Positions 35,223 to 43,305 of a DNA stretch of 64,000 bases are shown here, piece after piece; within the stretch, counting starts at the first letter, position 1; every line of letters begins with the position of its first letter. Under the pieces are notes generated by a model. The model saw only the letters and a list, made by a program, of their open reading frames with translations, was not told the origin of the DNA and made no database searches. Origin of the DNA: Streptosporangium amethystogenes. Its GTDB lineage: Bacteria > Actinomycetota > Actinomycetes > Streptosporangiales > Streptosporangiaceae. A program made the position numbers and the translations under genes. The stretch is from NCBI RefSeq assembly GCF_000721075.1, contig NZ_JOEQ01000006.1, positions 124,001 to 188,000 on the forward strand, written 5' to 3'.

Positions 35223-36998
35223 ATGAAGAGGACAGCGTTGCTGCTGAGCACGGTGGTGCTCAGCGGGCTGCTGGCCGCCGCCCCCTCGTACGCCGCCACA
35301 TCCTCCGCCCCCGCGGTCAAGACCGCGGTGGCCCAGGTGAAGGCGAGTCCCGCCAAGCGGTCGGGCGCGTGTCCGACCACAGTGGGATTCTCCGCGGTGG
35401 TGGCTGCCAAGGGCAAGGGCATCATCCGTTATAGATGGGTACGCGGCGACGGCGGCAAGAGCGTCGTCAAGAGCTTCCGTGTCAACGGCTCGCGCAAGGT
35501 GGTCGTGCGAGACCGGCAGACCTTCGACCGCGACACCACCGGCTGGCAGGCCATCGAGATCCTGGGCAAGAAGGGACTGTCGGGCAAGGCGCGGTTCAGC
35601 GTCGCCTGTGACGGTCCCGCACAGGTGTGGGACGTCTCCCACCCGCTGCCCGCCCAGCCCGGACGGCCGCTGGAATCGGCGGCGGACGTGGAGGTCAGCC
35701 CGGCCGACTACAACGGCGTCTGCCCGACGACGGTACGGTTCACCGCGACCATCCAGGTCTCGCGCACCCCGGCCACCGTCGATTACCGGTGGATCGACAG
35801 CATCACCGGCGAAGGACGGCCGGAGTCGCTGTACTTCGCCGCCGGCGGGTCGCGCATCCGCCAGGTCACGCTGCCGATGAGCGTGGGCAGCTCCACCGAC
35901 GGGTGGAAGGCCGTCCGCATCCTCACCCCCGGCGGACACGACTCCGGCCGCGCCGACTACGCGGTGACCTGTAAGAACGGCCCGGCGCCCACCCCGACGT
36001 CCACCCCGACGTCCACGCCGACGTCCACGCCCACGCAGCCTCCGGCGACGCCGGGACGGCAGATCGTGGAGCTCACCCCGGGCGACTACGCGGGCACCTG
36101 CGTGGATCCGATCGCGTACCGGGCCACCGGGCGGGTCACGCTTCCCGCCGGAGCCGCACAGAAGGTCACGTACTGGTGGCTCGTGGACGGCGCCGCCTGG
36201 CAGAAGCAGGTGCTGGACTTCCCCGCCTCCACCCAGGCCCGTTCCCAGGACGTCTCCGCCTCCTGGACCCTCGGTGCCGCCGGGGGCGGTCCGCACAAGG
36301 TCGGCCTCATGGTCGAGGGCGGCCCCTCTCAGCCTGACGAGCGCTCGTACACCTTCACCTGCGACGAAGGGCCCAACGACGCCAACGTGACCTTCCGCTA
36401 CGTGCTCGTGCCGCTCTACGCGGGCGACTGCGACCGTTCCTTCAGCATGCGCGTGGACGGGCGGTTCACGACGGACCGCGAGACCGAGGTCAGGTACCGT
36501 CTGGTGGCCGACGGCCAGCCGGGGCCGGTCAGGAGCCAGGTGCTCAAGCCCGGCGTCGCCCAGACGATCGGCGACTTCTGGTACAAGTCCGCGCAGAGCA
36601 GCGGAACCGGCACCGTACGGCTTGAAGTGCTCAACCACAACAAGCCGTTCACACAGCAGACCTACTCCTGGACCTGTGTGCCGAAGGATCCGACGCCGGG
36701 CACGGTCCGCATCAGCGGGTTGACCTCGGTGGCCTACCACGGCGACTGCGACGCCGCGCCGTACCCCACCGCGTGGGCAAACCTCCAGGCGGCTCCGGAC
36801 ACGGAGATCAGCTACCGCTGGGTCATCGACGGGAAGCCGGATGACACCCAAACGCTCAAGGTCGGATCCAGCGGACTCCTCGGCCTCCAGGCCTTCCACT
36901 GGACCCGGAGTTCGAAGACCAGCGGAACGGTCGCCATCGAGGTACTGAACCACAACAAGCCGACCAAGCAGGCCGAATATCCGGTGCACTGCATCTGA
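35223..36998 (+). CDS. Secreted five-module Cys-pair repeat protein
   Basis: A 591-residue exported protein of unknown function. The signal peptide covers residues 1-25 (KRTALLLSTVVLSGLLAAAPSYA). Five Ig-like modules of about 90-110 residues follow, each opening with a G-x-C motif (GACPTT, GVCPTT, GTCVDP, GDCDRS, GDCDAA) and closing with a C about 80 residues later, so five disulfides are expected. A TPTSTP-repeat linker splits modules 1-2 from 3-5. Modules 4 and 5 share EVLNHNKP, which suggests recent duplication. No anchor or catalytic motif is visible; adhesion or binding is a guess. GAAAGGGA precedes the ATG. Confidence 0.8.
   Translation: MKRTALLLSTVVLSGLLAAAPSYAATSSAPAVKTAVAQVKASPAKRSGACPTTVGFSAVVAAKGKGIIRYRWVRGDGGKSVVKSFRVNGSRKVVVRDRQTFDRDTTGWQAIEILGKKGLSGKARFSVACDGPAQVWDVSHPLPAQPGRPLESAADVEVSPADYNGVCPTTVRFTATIQVSRTPATVDYRWIDSITGEGRPESLYFAAGGSRIRQVTLPMSVGSSTDGWKAVRILTPGGHDSGRADYAVTCKNGPAPTPTSTPTSTPTSTPTQPPATPGRQIVELTPGDYAGTCVDPIAYRATGRVTLPAGAAQKVTYWWLVDGAAWQKQVLDFPASTQARSQDVSASWTLGAAGGGPHKVGLMVEGGPSQPDERSYTFTCDEGPNDANVTFRYVLVPLYAGDCDRSFSMRVDGRFTTDRETEVRYRLVADGQPGPVRSQVLKPGVAQTIGDFWYKSAQSSGTGTVRLEVLNHNKPFTQQTYSWTCVPKDPTPGTVRISGLTSVAYHGDCDAAPYPTAWANLQAAPDTEISYRWVIDGKPDDTQTLKVGSSGLLGLQAFHWTRSSKTSGTVAIEVLNHNKPTKQAEYPVHCI
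35991..36026 (+). repeat. Three 12-bp tandem repeats coding the TPTS linker
   Basis: Three units of ACC/GCCGACGTCC type (35991-36002, 36003-36014, 36015-36026), each coding Thr-Pro-Thr-Ser. Such repeats vary in number between strains. Confidence 0.75.
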
Positions 36999-37012
36999 TC
37001 GGCATCATCCCG

Positions 37013-37048
37013 CCCGTGGTTCCCCTGCCCCGGCAGGGGAACCACGGG
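37013..37048 (+). terminator. Terminator of the five-module protein gene
   Basis: A perfect 17-bp stem (37013-37029 with 37032-37048), 2-nt loop, then CTTTCAC, 15 nt after the stop codon. Confidence 0.8.
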
Positions 37049-37100
37049 CTTTCACGTTCTCCCGTGTGCTCTGTCATCCAGAGCGCGGAAGCCACCTCTC

Positions 37101-37132
37101 AAGGCGCCCCGGCCAGCGGGCCGGGGCGCCTT
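37101..37132 (-). terminator. Terminator of dps
   Basis: A perfect 14-bp stem (37101-37114 with 37119-37132) with a 4-nt loop, 12 nt beyond the dps stop on the minus strand. No T tract follows. Confidence 0.6.
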
Positions 37133-37143
37133 GGTGAGACGAC

Positions 37144-37611
37144 CTAGCGCTGGGCCTCGATCATCCAGTGGTGCTTCTCCAGGTCCTGAGTGATCTCGAT
37201 CAGGAGGTCCTGGGTCACCAGGTCGGGCTTCTCGGTGGCGACGATGCGCTCGCGCATCCGGCGGATGATGGACCCGAGAATGTCCGTCATGGCGGCGACG
37301 ACCTTGCCGTCGTTGATGTAACCCGTCTCCAGCTGCGGCACCTCGGTGTGGTTCGCGATCGTGGAGGACCGGCCGTCGGGGTTGCATCCGACGGCCACCG
37401 CACGCTCGGCGACGGTGTCCGCGTGCTTCCTGGCAGACGAGACGATCTTGTCGAGCTGCAGGTGCAGTGCGCGGAAGTTATGGCCGATCACGTTCCAGTG
37501 GGCCTGCTTGGTCAGGAGCGACAGGTCGAGCAGGTCGACGAGCGCGCCCTGGAGCACCTGGCCGACGACCTTCTTGTCTTCTGGCTTGAGTGGACTGGTG
37601 ATCGAGGACAT
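37144..37611 (-). CDS. dps: Dps-family ferritin-like DNA-protection protein
   Basis: A 155-residue four-helix protein that oxidises and stores iron and protects DNA in stationary phase or under peroxide stress. The ferroxidase signature KQAHWNVIGHNFRALHLQLD (about residues 35-54) is intact, and AERAVAVGCNPDGRSST continues the pattern. The tail after helix 4 is short. ATG at 37611 has GGGGGA about 8 nt upstream. A terminator follows. It diverges from the MerR gene. Confidence 0.95.
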   Translation of the reverse strand: MSSITSPLKPEDKKVVGQVLQGALVDLLDLSLLTKQAHWNVIGHNFRALHLQLDKIVSSARKHADTVAERAVAVGCNPDGRSSTIANHTEVPQLETGYINDGKVVAAMTDILGSIIRRMRERIVATEKPDLVTQDLLIEITQDLEKHHWMIEAQR

Positions 37612-37699
37612 GGAATTTTCCCCCTGTTTCTAGCTCGGTTTCCCGTTTGCTCCGGAATGTCCATACCCATCTATCCGCCTCCCTATCCAGCCTCTTACA

Positions 37700-37732
37700 T
37701 TGACAGTGTCATGATGACAGTGTCACTATCGA
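37700..37732 (+). promoter_or_regulatory. Tandem operator and promoter of the MerR gene
   Basis: TGACAGTGTCA occurs twice (37701-37711 and 37715-37725), each a 5+1+5 dyad. TTGACA (37700-37705) could be the -35 box and CACTAT (37724-37729) the -10 box, with an 18-nt spacer containing the dyads. MerR proteins typically bind spacers this way. The -10 assignment is uncertain. Confidence 0.55.
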
Positions 37733-37735
37733 TGC

Positions 37736-38542
37736 ATGGAATGGACCATCGGCGAACTGGCTGAGCGGGCGTCCGCGGCGCTGGCCCCCACCGCCCAGCT
37801 CAACGGGCGGGTCAGGGACGTGCCCAACGAGCGGCTCATCCGGTGGTACGCCACGATCGGTCTCCTCGATCCCCCTCTGGCCCGACGCGGCCGGGTGGCC
37901 CTGTACGGCAGGCGCCACCTGCTCCAGCTCATCGCGGTCAAGCGGCGCCAGGCCGACGGCCGGACCATCGCCGATATCCAGGCCGAACTGACCGGAGCCA
38001 CCGACCAGACCCTGGAGTCGATCGCCCGCATCCCCGAGTGGTCGCCGGAGCACGCCGCCGAGACGGTCTCCCCCAGGACGGCACGCCCGCGCTTCTGGGC
38101 CGAGCAGTCCTCGGCTCCGGCGGAGAGCGGCCTCACCGCACCACGGAAACCCGCGCCACCACCGAAACCCGCCCCCGCCGGCACCCCGCCCCTTCCGGCA
38201 TCGTCCGGCGGGGCCACGCCTCCACCCGGCCGGGCAGAGCCCCGCTCCGACCAGGCCGCACCCGATCGGGCCGCGCACGACTCGGCCCCGTCCCACCGGC
38301 CCGCACCCTGGGCGGACGTACCCGTAGCGGTCCCCCGTCCGGCCGCGGAAACCCGGCCACCCGCCGTGATCGTGCACGGCGTACGCCTGGCGGACGGCGT
38401 GACGTTGCTGCTCGACGGCGGCGGCAGCGGCGGCCGCCCCCCCTCACCCGACGACCTCGCCGAGATCGCCGCCGCGTCACGGGAGCTCCTGTCGCTCCTG
38501 CGCGAACGCGGCCTCACACCTCCGGAAGGAACACGACCATGA
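37736..38542 (+). CDS. MerR-family regulator with Pro-rich linker
   Basis: A 268-residue protein. The N-terminal MerR-type HTH is atypical, with WTIGELAERASAAL and RLIRWYATIGLLDPP (about 32-46) and RGRVALYGRRHLLQLIAVKRRQADG (50-74). A Pro/Ala-rich linker (about 110-200) leads to a small C-terminal domain (VIVHGVRLADGVTLLLDG, about 211-228). Its stop overlaps the VIT-VWA start by 4 nt (ATGA), so the two are translationally coupled and act together. Tandem TGACAGTGTCA dyads lie upstream. Signal unknown. Confidence 0.85.
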   Translation: MEWTIGELAERASAALAPTAQLNGRVRDVPNERLIRWYATIGLLDPPLARRGRVALYGRRHLLQLIAVKRRQADGRTIADIQAELTGATDQTLESIARIPEWSPEHAAETVSPRTARPRFWAEQSSAPAESGLTAPRKPAPPPKPAPAGTPPLPASSGGATPPPGRAEPRSDQAAPDRAAHDSAPSHRPAPWADVPVAVPRPAAETRPPAVIVHGVRLADGVTLLLDGGGSGGRPPSPDDLAEIAAASRELLSLLRERGLTPPEGTRP

Positions 38543-40872
38543 TTACCTCGATCGCAACACTGTCACCGGAGGAGTGTTCGCCCGTCCCGGACGCCGGGCT
38601 GGGGACGCTCACCACCGAGCGCGGCAACCTGCCGCTGGAGAGCGTGGACGTGACCGCCGCCGTGTCCGGCCTGATGGCCGGGGTCGAGGTGGTCCAGGCC
38701 TTCCACAACCCGCACGACGTGGCACTGGAGGCGACGTACGTCTTCCCGCTGCCCGACCGCGCCGCCGTGACCGCCTTCAGGATGGAGGCCGACGGGCGGG
38801 TCATCGAGGGCGTGCTCAAGGAGCGCGGCCAGGCCAGGGCCGACTACGACCAGGCGATCGCCCAGGGCAGGCGGGCCGCGATCGCCGAGGAGGACCGCCC
38901 CGACGTCTTCACCATCAGGGTCGGCAACATCGTGCCCGGTGAGCGGGTCACCGTCCATCTCACGCTGAACCAGCCGCTCCCGTACGAGGACGGCGCGGCC
39001 ACCTTCCGCTTCCCGCTGGTCGTCGCCCCCCGCTACATCCCCGGCACCCCGCTGGACGGCGATCGGGCGGGCGACGGGTGGACCCCGGACACCGACGCGG
39101 TCCCCGACGCCTCCCGGATCACCCCGCCGGTGCTGCTGCCCGGCTTCCCCAACCCGGTACGGCTCTCGCTGGCCGTCTCCGTCGACCCGGCGGGGCTGGA
39201 GTTGCGCGAGATCCGCTCCAGCCTGCACGTGGTCCTGGCGGAGGGCGGCACGATCCGCCTCCAGCCGGACGAGCGGCTGGACCGCGACTTCATCCTGCGT
39301 CTGGCCACAGGCGCCTCCACCTCCCTGGCGCTGGTCCCCGACGACGAGAACGGCGAGGGCACGTTCACGCTGACCGTCGTCCCGGAGGCGGCACCCGCCG
39401 GAGCGAGGGCCAAGGACGTGGTGCTGGTGCTCGACCGCTCGGGCAGCATGACCGGCTGGAAGATGGTGGCCGCCCGGCGTGCCGCCGCCCGCATCATCGA
39501 CACGCTCACCTCGCGCGACCGGTTCGCGGTGCTCTCCTTCGACACCGTCGTGGAGCAGCCGGACGGGCTCGGCGAGGGGCTCTGTGCGGCGTCCGACCGC
39601 AACCGCTACCGGGCCGTGGAGCATCTGGCCAGGCTGGAGGCGCGTGGCGGCACCGAGATGCTGGCCCCGCTTGAGCAGGCCGCCGCGCTGCTCGCCGACT
39701 CCGCCGGGGACCGGGTGCTGGTGCTGGTCACCGACGGACAGGTGGGCAACGAGGACCAGATCCTGAAGCGGACCGGATCCCGGCTGGCCGGTGTGCGGGT
39801 GCACACGGTCGGCATCGACAGGGCGGTCAACGCCGGGTTCCTGGGCAGGCTCGCCGGGCTGGGCGGAGGCCGGTGCGAGCTGGTCGAGTCCGAGGACCGG
39901 CTCGACGAGGCGATGGAGCACATCCACCGCAGGATCGGCGCCCCCCTGGTCACCGACCTGACCCTGCACTCCGATGGGCTCGACCTGATCACCGAGACGG
40001 TCGGCCATGTCGGCTCGCTCTACTCCGGTGTCCCGCTCACCGTCCTCGGCCGCTACCGGGGCGCCGCCACCGGCGCGCTGACCGTACGGGGCCTGGACGC
40101 CGCGGGCCTGCCGTGGGAGCGGCGGGTCGCCTCGGCGACGGTGGACAACCCGGCGGTACGGGCGATCTGGGCTCGGGGGCGGCTGCGGACCCTGGAGGAC
40201 CGCTACGCGATCGGCGACCGGTCGCTGGAGGCCGAGATCGTGGAGACCTCGCTCAGGTACGGGGTGCTCTGCCGGTTCACCGCCTTCGTCGCGGTCGACA
40301 CGCAGGTGGTCGCCGAGGGCGGTCCCGGGCACCGGGTGATCCAGCCGGTGGAACTGCCCAGCGGCTGGGCGACCCCCGTCGCCGCCGCGCCGATGATGCT
40401 GACCTCGATGGCCGCCGAGGCGAGTGCGGCCCCGAGCCCGCCCATGGGGCCGCCCGGGATGGCCGCCCCCGGCTCCATGCCGAAGTTCGCGGCGAGCGCG
40501 ATCGGCGGCGGCCTGCCACAGGAGGCGGCGGCCGGCGGCTTCGACGACCGCGCCCGGATGCTGCCCCGTCCGGTGCCGGCCCCCGAACCGCGGAGCAGGC
40601 CGCAGGAGCCGCCGCGGGACCTGCTCGCCGAGGAGCTGAAGCGGCTGCGCGCCGCGGCGTCCCTGCCCGCCGCCGAACGGCTGTGCGTGCTGGAGGACCT
40701 GGGCAGCCGCCTCGCGGCCCTGGTGATCTATCTCGGCGGCCACCCGGAGCTGGCGGCCCTGGCCGAGGAACTGCGGGCCGGTGGGGACGTGGACGCCCTC
40801 TGGCAGCGGGCCGTGGAGGTTCTGGAGGCCCTGGTGGGCACCGGCGGGCGCCGCCCGTTCTGGAAGCGATGA
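38539..40872 (+). CDS. VIT and von Willebrand factor A domain protein
   Basis: A 777-residue protein without signal peptide or membrane helix. The VIT domain fills about 20-150 (YVFPLPDRAAVTAFRMEADG, IRVGNIVPGERVTVHL). The VWA domain (about 290-460) has the MIDAS motif DRSGS (299-303) and the later TDGQVGNE. The C-terminal region has a Pro/Met-rich stretch (about 620-700) and a helical end. In animals, VIT-VWA pairs occur in inter-alpha-trypsin inhibitor chains and PARP4; the bacterial role is unclear. It is coupled to the MerR gene. AAGGA lies upstream of the ATG. Confidence 0.9.
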   Translation: MITSIATLSPEECSPVPDAGLGTLTTERGNLPLESVDVTAAVSGLMAGVEVVQAFHNPHDVALEATYVFPLPDRAAVTAFRMEADGRVIEGVLKERGQARADYDQAIAQGRRAAIAEEDRPDVFTIRVGNIVPGERVTVHLTLNQPLPYEDGAATFRFPLVVAPRYIPGTPLDGDRAGDGWTPDTDAVPDASRITPPVLLPGFPNPVRLSLAVSVDPAGLELREIRSSLHVVLAEGGTIRLQPDERLDRDFILRLATGASTSLALVPDDENGEGTFTLTVVPEAAPAGARAKDVVLVLDRSGSMTGWKMVAARRAAARIIDTLTSRDRFAVLSFDTVVEQPDGLGEGLCAASDRNRYRAVEHLARLEARGGTEMLAPLEQAAALLADSAGDRVLVLVTDGQVGNEDQILKRTGSRLAGVRVHTVGIDRAVNAGFLGRLAGLGGGRCELVESEDRLDEAMEHIHRRIGAPLVTDLTLHSDGLDLITETVGHVGSLYSGVPLTVLGRYRGAATGALTVRGLDAAGLPWERRVASATVDNPAVRAIWARGRLRTLEDRYAIGDRSLEAEIVETSLRYGVLCRFTAFVAVDTQVVAEGGPGHRVIQPVELPSGWATPVAAAPMMLTSMAAEASAAPSPPMGPPGMAAPGSMPKFAASAIGGGLPQEAAAGGFDDRARMLPRPVPAPEPRSRPQEPPRDLLAEELKRLRAAASLPAAERLCVLEDLGSRLAALVIYLGGHPELAALAEELRAGGDVDALWQRAVEVLEALVGTGGRRPFWKR

Positions 40873-40876
40873 CCTC

Positions 40877-40917
40877 CTCCGGGCCCGGACGGACCGCCGA
40901 ACGGACCGGGCCCGGAG
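40877..40917 (+). terminator. Hairpin after the VIT-VWA gene
   Basis: A perfect 11-bp stem (40877-40887 with 40907-40917) and 19-nt loop starts 4 nt after the stop codon. No T tract. Confidence 0.55.
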
Positions 40918-41051
40918 AAGGTGTCCGCTGAGCTCCGTCGCCCGTGGCGTTCTCCTGCGCGGGACACCCGGGTCCGCGACTCCCGGCATTACGGGCATGG
41001 CCTGACGGGGCCGGTACGGGACAGCGGGCTTCCCGGCCTCTCGGCTCCACA

Positions 41052-41057
41052 TAAAGT
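41052..41057 (+). promoter_or_regulatory. Predicted -10 box of a leaderless mmuM transcript
   Basis: TAAAGT ends 6 nt before the ATG of the homocysteine methyltransferase gene, which lacks a clear ribosome site. Confidence 0.4.
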
Positions 41058-41063
41058 AGCGGA

Positions 41064-41921
41064 ATGGTGATTCTGGACGGCGGCCTGGCCACCCATTTGG
41101 AGGAGCTGGGCGCGGACCTGCGAGACGACCTGTGGTCGGCGAAGCTCCTGCTGGAGAACCCCTCTGTGATCCGGCAGGCGCATCTCGACTACTTCACCGC
41201 CGGTGCCGAGGTGGCGATAACGGCGAGTTATCAGGCGAGCATACCGGCGTTCCTGCGGCGGGGGCTGAGCGCCGCCGAGGCCGAGGATCTGATCCTGCTC
41301 TCCGTGCACCTCGCCGCCCAGGCCAGGGATGCCCACGGCTCCGGCACCGTGGCCGCCAGCGTCGGACCGTACGGCGCCTACCTGGCCAACGGCGCCGAGT
41401 ACACCGGAAAGTACGACCTCGACGAGGACGGCCTGACCGACTGGCACCGCGACCGCTGGCACATCCTGGCCGACAGCGAGGCCGACCTGCTGGCCTGCGA
41501 GACCATCCCCTCCTACTCCGAGGCGAGGGCGCTGCGGCGACTGCTGGCCGAGACGCCGGGGATGCGGGCGTGGGTGAGCTTCTCCTGCCGCGACGGCGAG
41601 CACATCAACGACGGCACCCCGCTGCGGACCGCGGCCCGCCTGTTCGCCGGCAATCCCCAGGTGATCGCGATCGGCGTCAACTGCACGGCACCGCGCCACG
41701 TGCTCAACCTGATCTCCCAGATCAAGGGCAAGCCCAGCATGGTCTACCCCAACTCCGGCGAGGTCTGGGACTCGGCGAACCACCGCTGGCTCGGGCTGGC
41801 CGACCCGGTGGAGTTCGGCGAGGCGGCGGCCGGATGGAACGCGGCGGGTTCCGCCTTCGTCGGCGGCTGCTGCCGCACCACGCCGGAGCACATCCGCCAG
41901 ATCCGCGCCCACCTGACCTGA
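41064..41921 (+). CDS. mmuM: Homocysteine S-methyltransferase
   Basis: Transfers a methyl group from S-methylmethionine (or S-adenosylmethionine) to homocysteine, giving methionine. The 285-residue barrel protein has DGGLATHLE at the N-terminus and the zinc-binding cysteines in GVNCT (about residue 213) and GGCCRT (about 272-273). ITASYQAS and ACETIPS are family blocks. The start is ATG at 41064, probably leaderless. A strong terminator follows 0 nt after the stop codon. No methionine-uptake gene is adjacent. Confidence 0.93.
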   Translation: MVILDGGLATHLEELGADLRDDLWSAKLLLENPSVIRQAHLDYFTAGAEVAITASYQASIPAFLRRGLSAAEAEDLILLSVHLAAQARDAHGSGTVAASVGPYGAYLANGAEYTGKYDLDEDGLTDWHRDRWHILADSEADLLACETIPSYSEARALRRLLAETPGMRAWVSFSCRDGEHINDGTPLRTAARLFAGNPQVIAIGVNCTAPRHVLNLISQIKGKPSMVYPNSGEVWDSANHRWLGLADPVEFGEAAAGWNAAGSAFVGGCCRTTPEHIRQIRAHLT

Positions 41922-41972
41922 CCGGGCGCCGAGGTCCCGCCGTCACCTCGCCGGCGGAACCTCGGCGCCCGG
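41922..41972 (+). terminator. Terminator of mmuM
   Basis: A perfect 14-bp outer stem (41922-41935 with 41959-41972) starts directly after the stop codon, and a 6-bp inner stem (41937-41942 with 41952-41957) closes the loop. Confidence 0.75.
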
Positions 41973-42027
41973 GTCGGGGTCGTAGCGCTGCCGCAGTACT
42001 CCAGGTGCAGGGTTACGACCAGCTTGC

Positions 42028-42131
42028 TTGAAAACGTTTTAATAGCAACGAAGAGGCCGGACAGCAGGTCAAGCACCATCCATGTCACGTCAACGCCCCT
42101 GGACAGGTCACCGAATTAGTACGTTTTTACC
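42028..42131. promoter_or_regulatory. LacI-type operators upstream of the esterase gene
   Basis: GAAAACGTTTTA around 42030-42041 contains the perfect 10-bp palindrome AAAACGTTTT (42031-42040). AGTACGTTTTTAC (42119-42131) is a second, weaker match. The ACGTTTTA motif recurs before the LacI gene 1.2 kb downstream. The rest of the 310-nt gap (41922-42231) contains the mmuM terminator and no gene that I can recognise. Confidence 0.6.
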
Positions 42132-42231
42132 AGCCGGAACCGCGCACTATCCCCGGGCGGCACGACGGCCTACGGTAGTGATCGGCCGGCGTCCAGGGCG
42201 TCGGAGCGCGTTCCGCCCCCCGGGAGGTCTC

Positions 42232-43200
42232 TTGTTCGTCGACATGCCCCTCGACCAGCTCAGGGAGTACCGGCCCGAGCGCCGGGAACCCGACGGGTTC
42301 GACGCCTTCTGGACGAGGACGCTCGCCGAGACCCGCGAGCACGACCTGAACGCCGTCTTCACCGAGGTGGAGACGGACCTGGCCCTGATCCGCTGCCTCG
42401 ACGTCGGTTACGCGGGTTTCGGCGGCCAGGAGATCAAGGGCTGGCTGCTGCTGCCCGCCGCGGCCGAGGAGCCGCTGCCGTGTGTGGTGCAGTACATCGG
42501 CTACAACGGCGGCCGGGGGCTGCCACACGACTGGCTCACCTGGCCCGCGGCCGGATGGGCGGTCCTCGTCATGGACTCCCGCGGGCAGGGCGGCGGCTGG
42601 CGGCCCGGTGACACGCCCGACCCGGTGGGCGGCACCGGGGCGCAGAGTAGCGGCAAGCTCACCCAGGGCGTGTCCGACCCCGACGACTACTACTTCCGGC
42701 GCCTCTACACCGACGGGGTCAGGGCGGTCGAGGCCGCCCGCGCGCATCCACTGGTGGACGCCTCACGCATGGTCGTCTCCGGCGGCAGCCAGGGCGGCGG
42801 CCTCGCGATGGCGGTGAGCGCGCTGGTGCCCGGCCTGCTGTTCGCCTTCATCGACGTGCCGTTCATGTCGCACATCCGCCGCGCCGCCGAGATCACCGAC
42901 GAGGACCCCTACGCCGAGCTCGGCCGGTTCCTCAAGTCCAACCGCCACCGGGTCGACCAGGTCTTCGCCACCCTCGACCACTTCGACGGCATGAACTTCG
43001 CCGCCCGCAACACCACGCCCGCGCTCTTCTCCGTCGGCCTGCGCGACGGCATCACCCCCGCCTCCACGGTCTTCGCCGCCTACAACCACTACGCCGGCGA
43101 CAAGGACATCCGGGTGTGGGCCTTCAACGGCCACGAGGGGGGCGAGTCCGACCAGATCGCCGAGCAACTCAGGATCGCCAGGAAACTGCTGACAGGCTGA
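42232..43200 (+). CDS. Acetylxylan esterase/cephalosporin-C deacetylase-type hydrolase
   Basis: A 322-residue alpha/beta hydrolase of the AXE1 family, which deacetylates oligosaccharides in the cytoplasm. The triad is visible: Ser in SGGSQGGG (about 180-187), Asp in GLRDGIT (about 268) and His in NGHEGG (about 299). MDSRGQGGG is also a family block. The start is TTG at 42232 with GGAGG 4 nt upstream; ATG at 42244 is the alternative. Operators upstream match those before the LacI gene downstream, which points to control by that regulator and to a role in plant polysaccharide use. Confidence 0.9.
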   Translation: MFVDMPLDQLREYRPERREPDGFDAFWTRTLAETREHDLNAVFTEVETDLALIRCLDVGYAGFGGQEIKGWLLLPAAAEEPLPCVVQYIGYNGGRGLPHDWLTWPAAGWAVLVMDSRGQGGGWRPGDTPDPVGGTGAQSSGKLTQGVSDPDDYYFRRLYTDGVRAVEAARAHPLVDASRMVVSGGSQGGGLAMAVSALVPGLLFAFIDVPFMSHIRRAAEITDEDPYAELGRFLKSNRHRVDQVFATLDHFDGMNFAARNTTPALFSVGLRDGITPASTVFAAYNHYAGDKDIRVWAFNGHEGGESDQIAEQLRIARKLLTG

Positions 43201-43217
43201 CCGGCCGGATATGCTGG

Positions 43218-43299
43218 TCGAAACGTTTTAGTCAAAAGCCAGAGGTGAGCTGTAAATGGTGACTTCGCTGGCGCTCGTATGGTTGTTACGTTTTAATCA
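43218..43299. promoter_or_regulatory. LacI-type operators at the lacI promoter
   Basis: TCGAAACGTTTTAG (43218-43231) and TTACGTTTTAATC (43287-43299) flank or overlap the regulator promoter. TTTAAT (43292-43297) is a likely -10 box, 8 nt before the ATG at 43306, so the second operator covers it and autorepression is likely. Confidence 0.6.
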
Positions 43300-43305
43300 G
43301 TGCAC

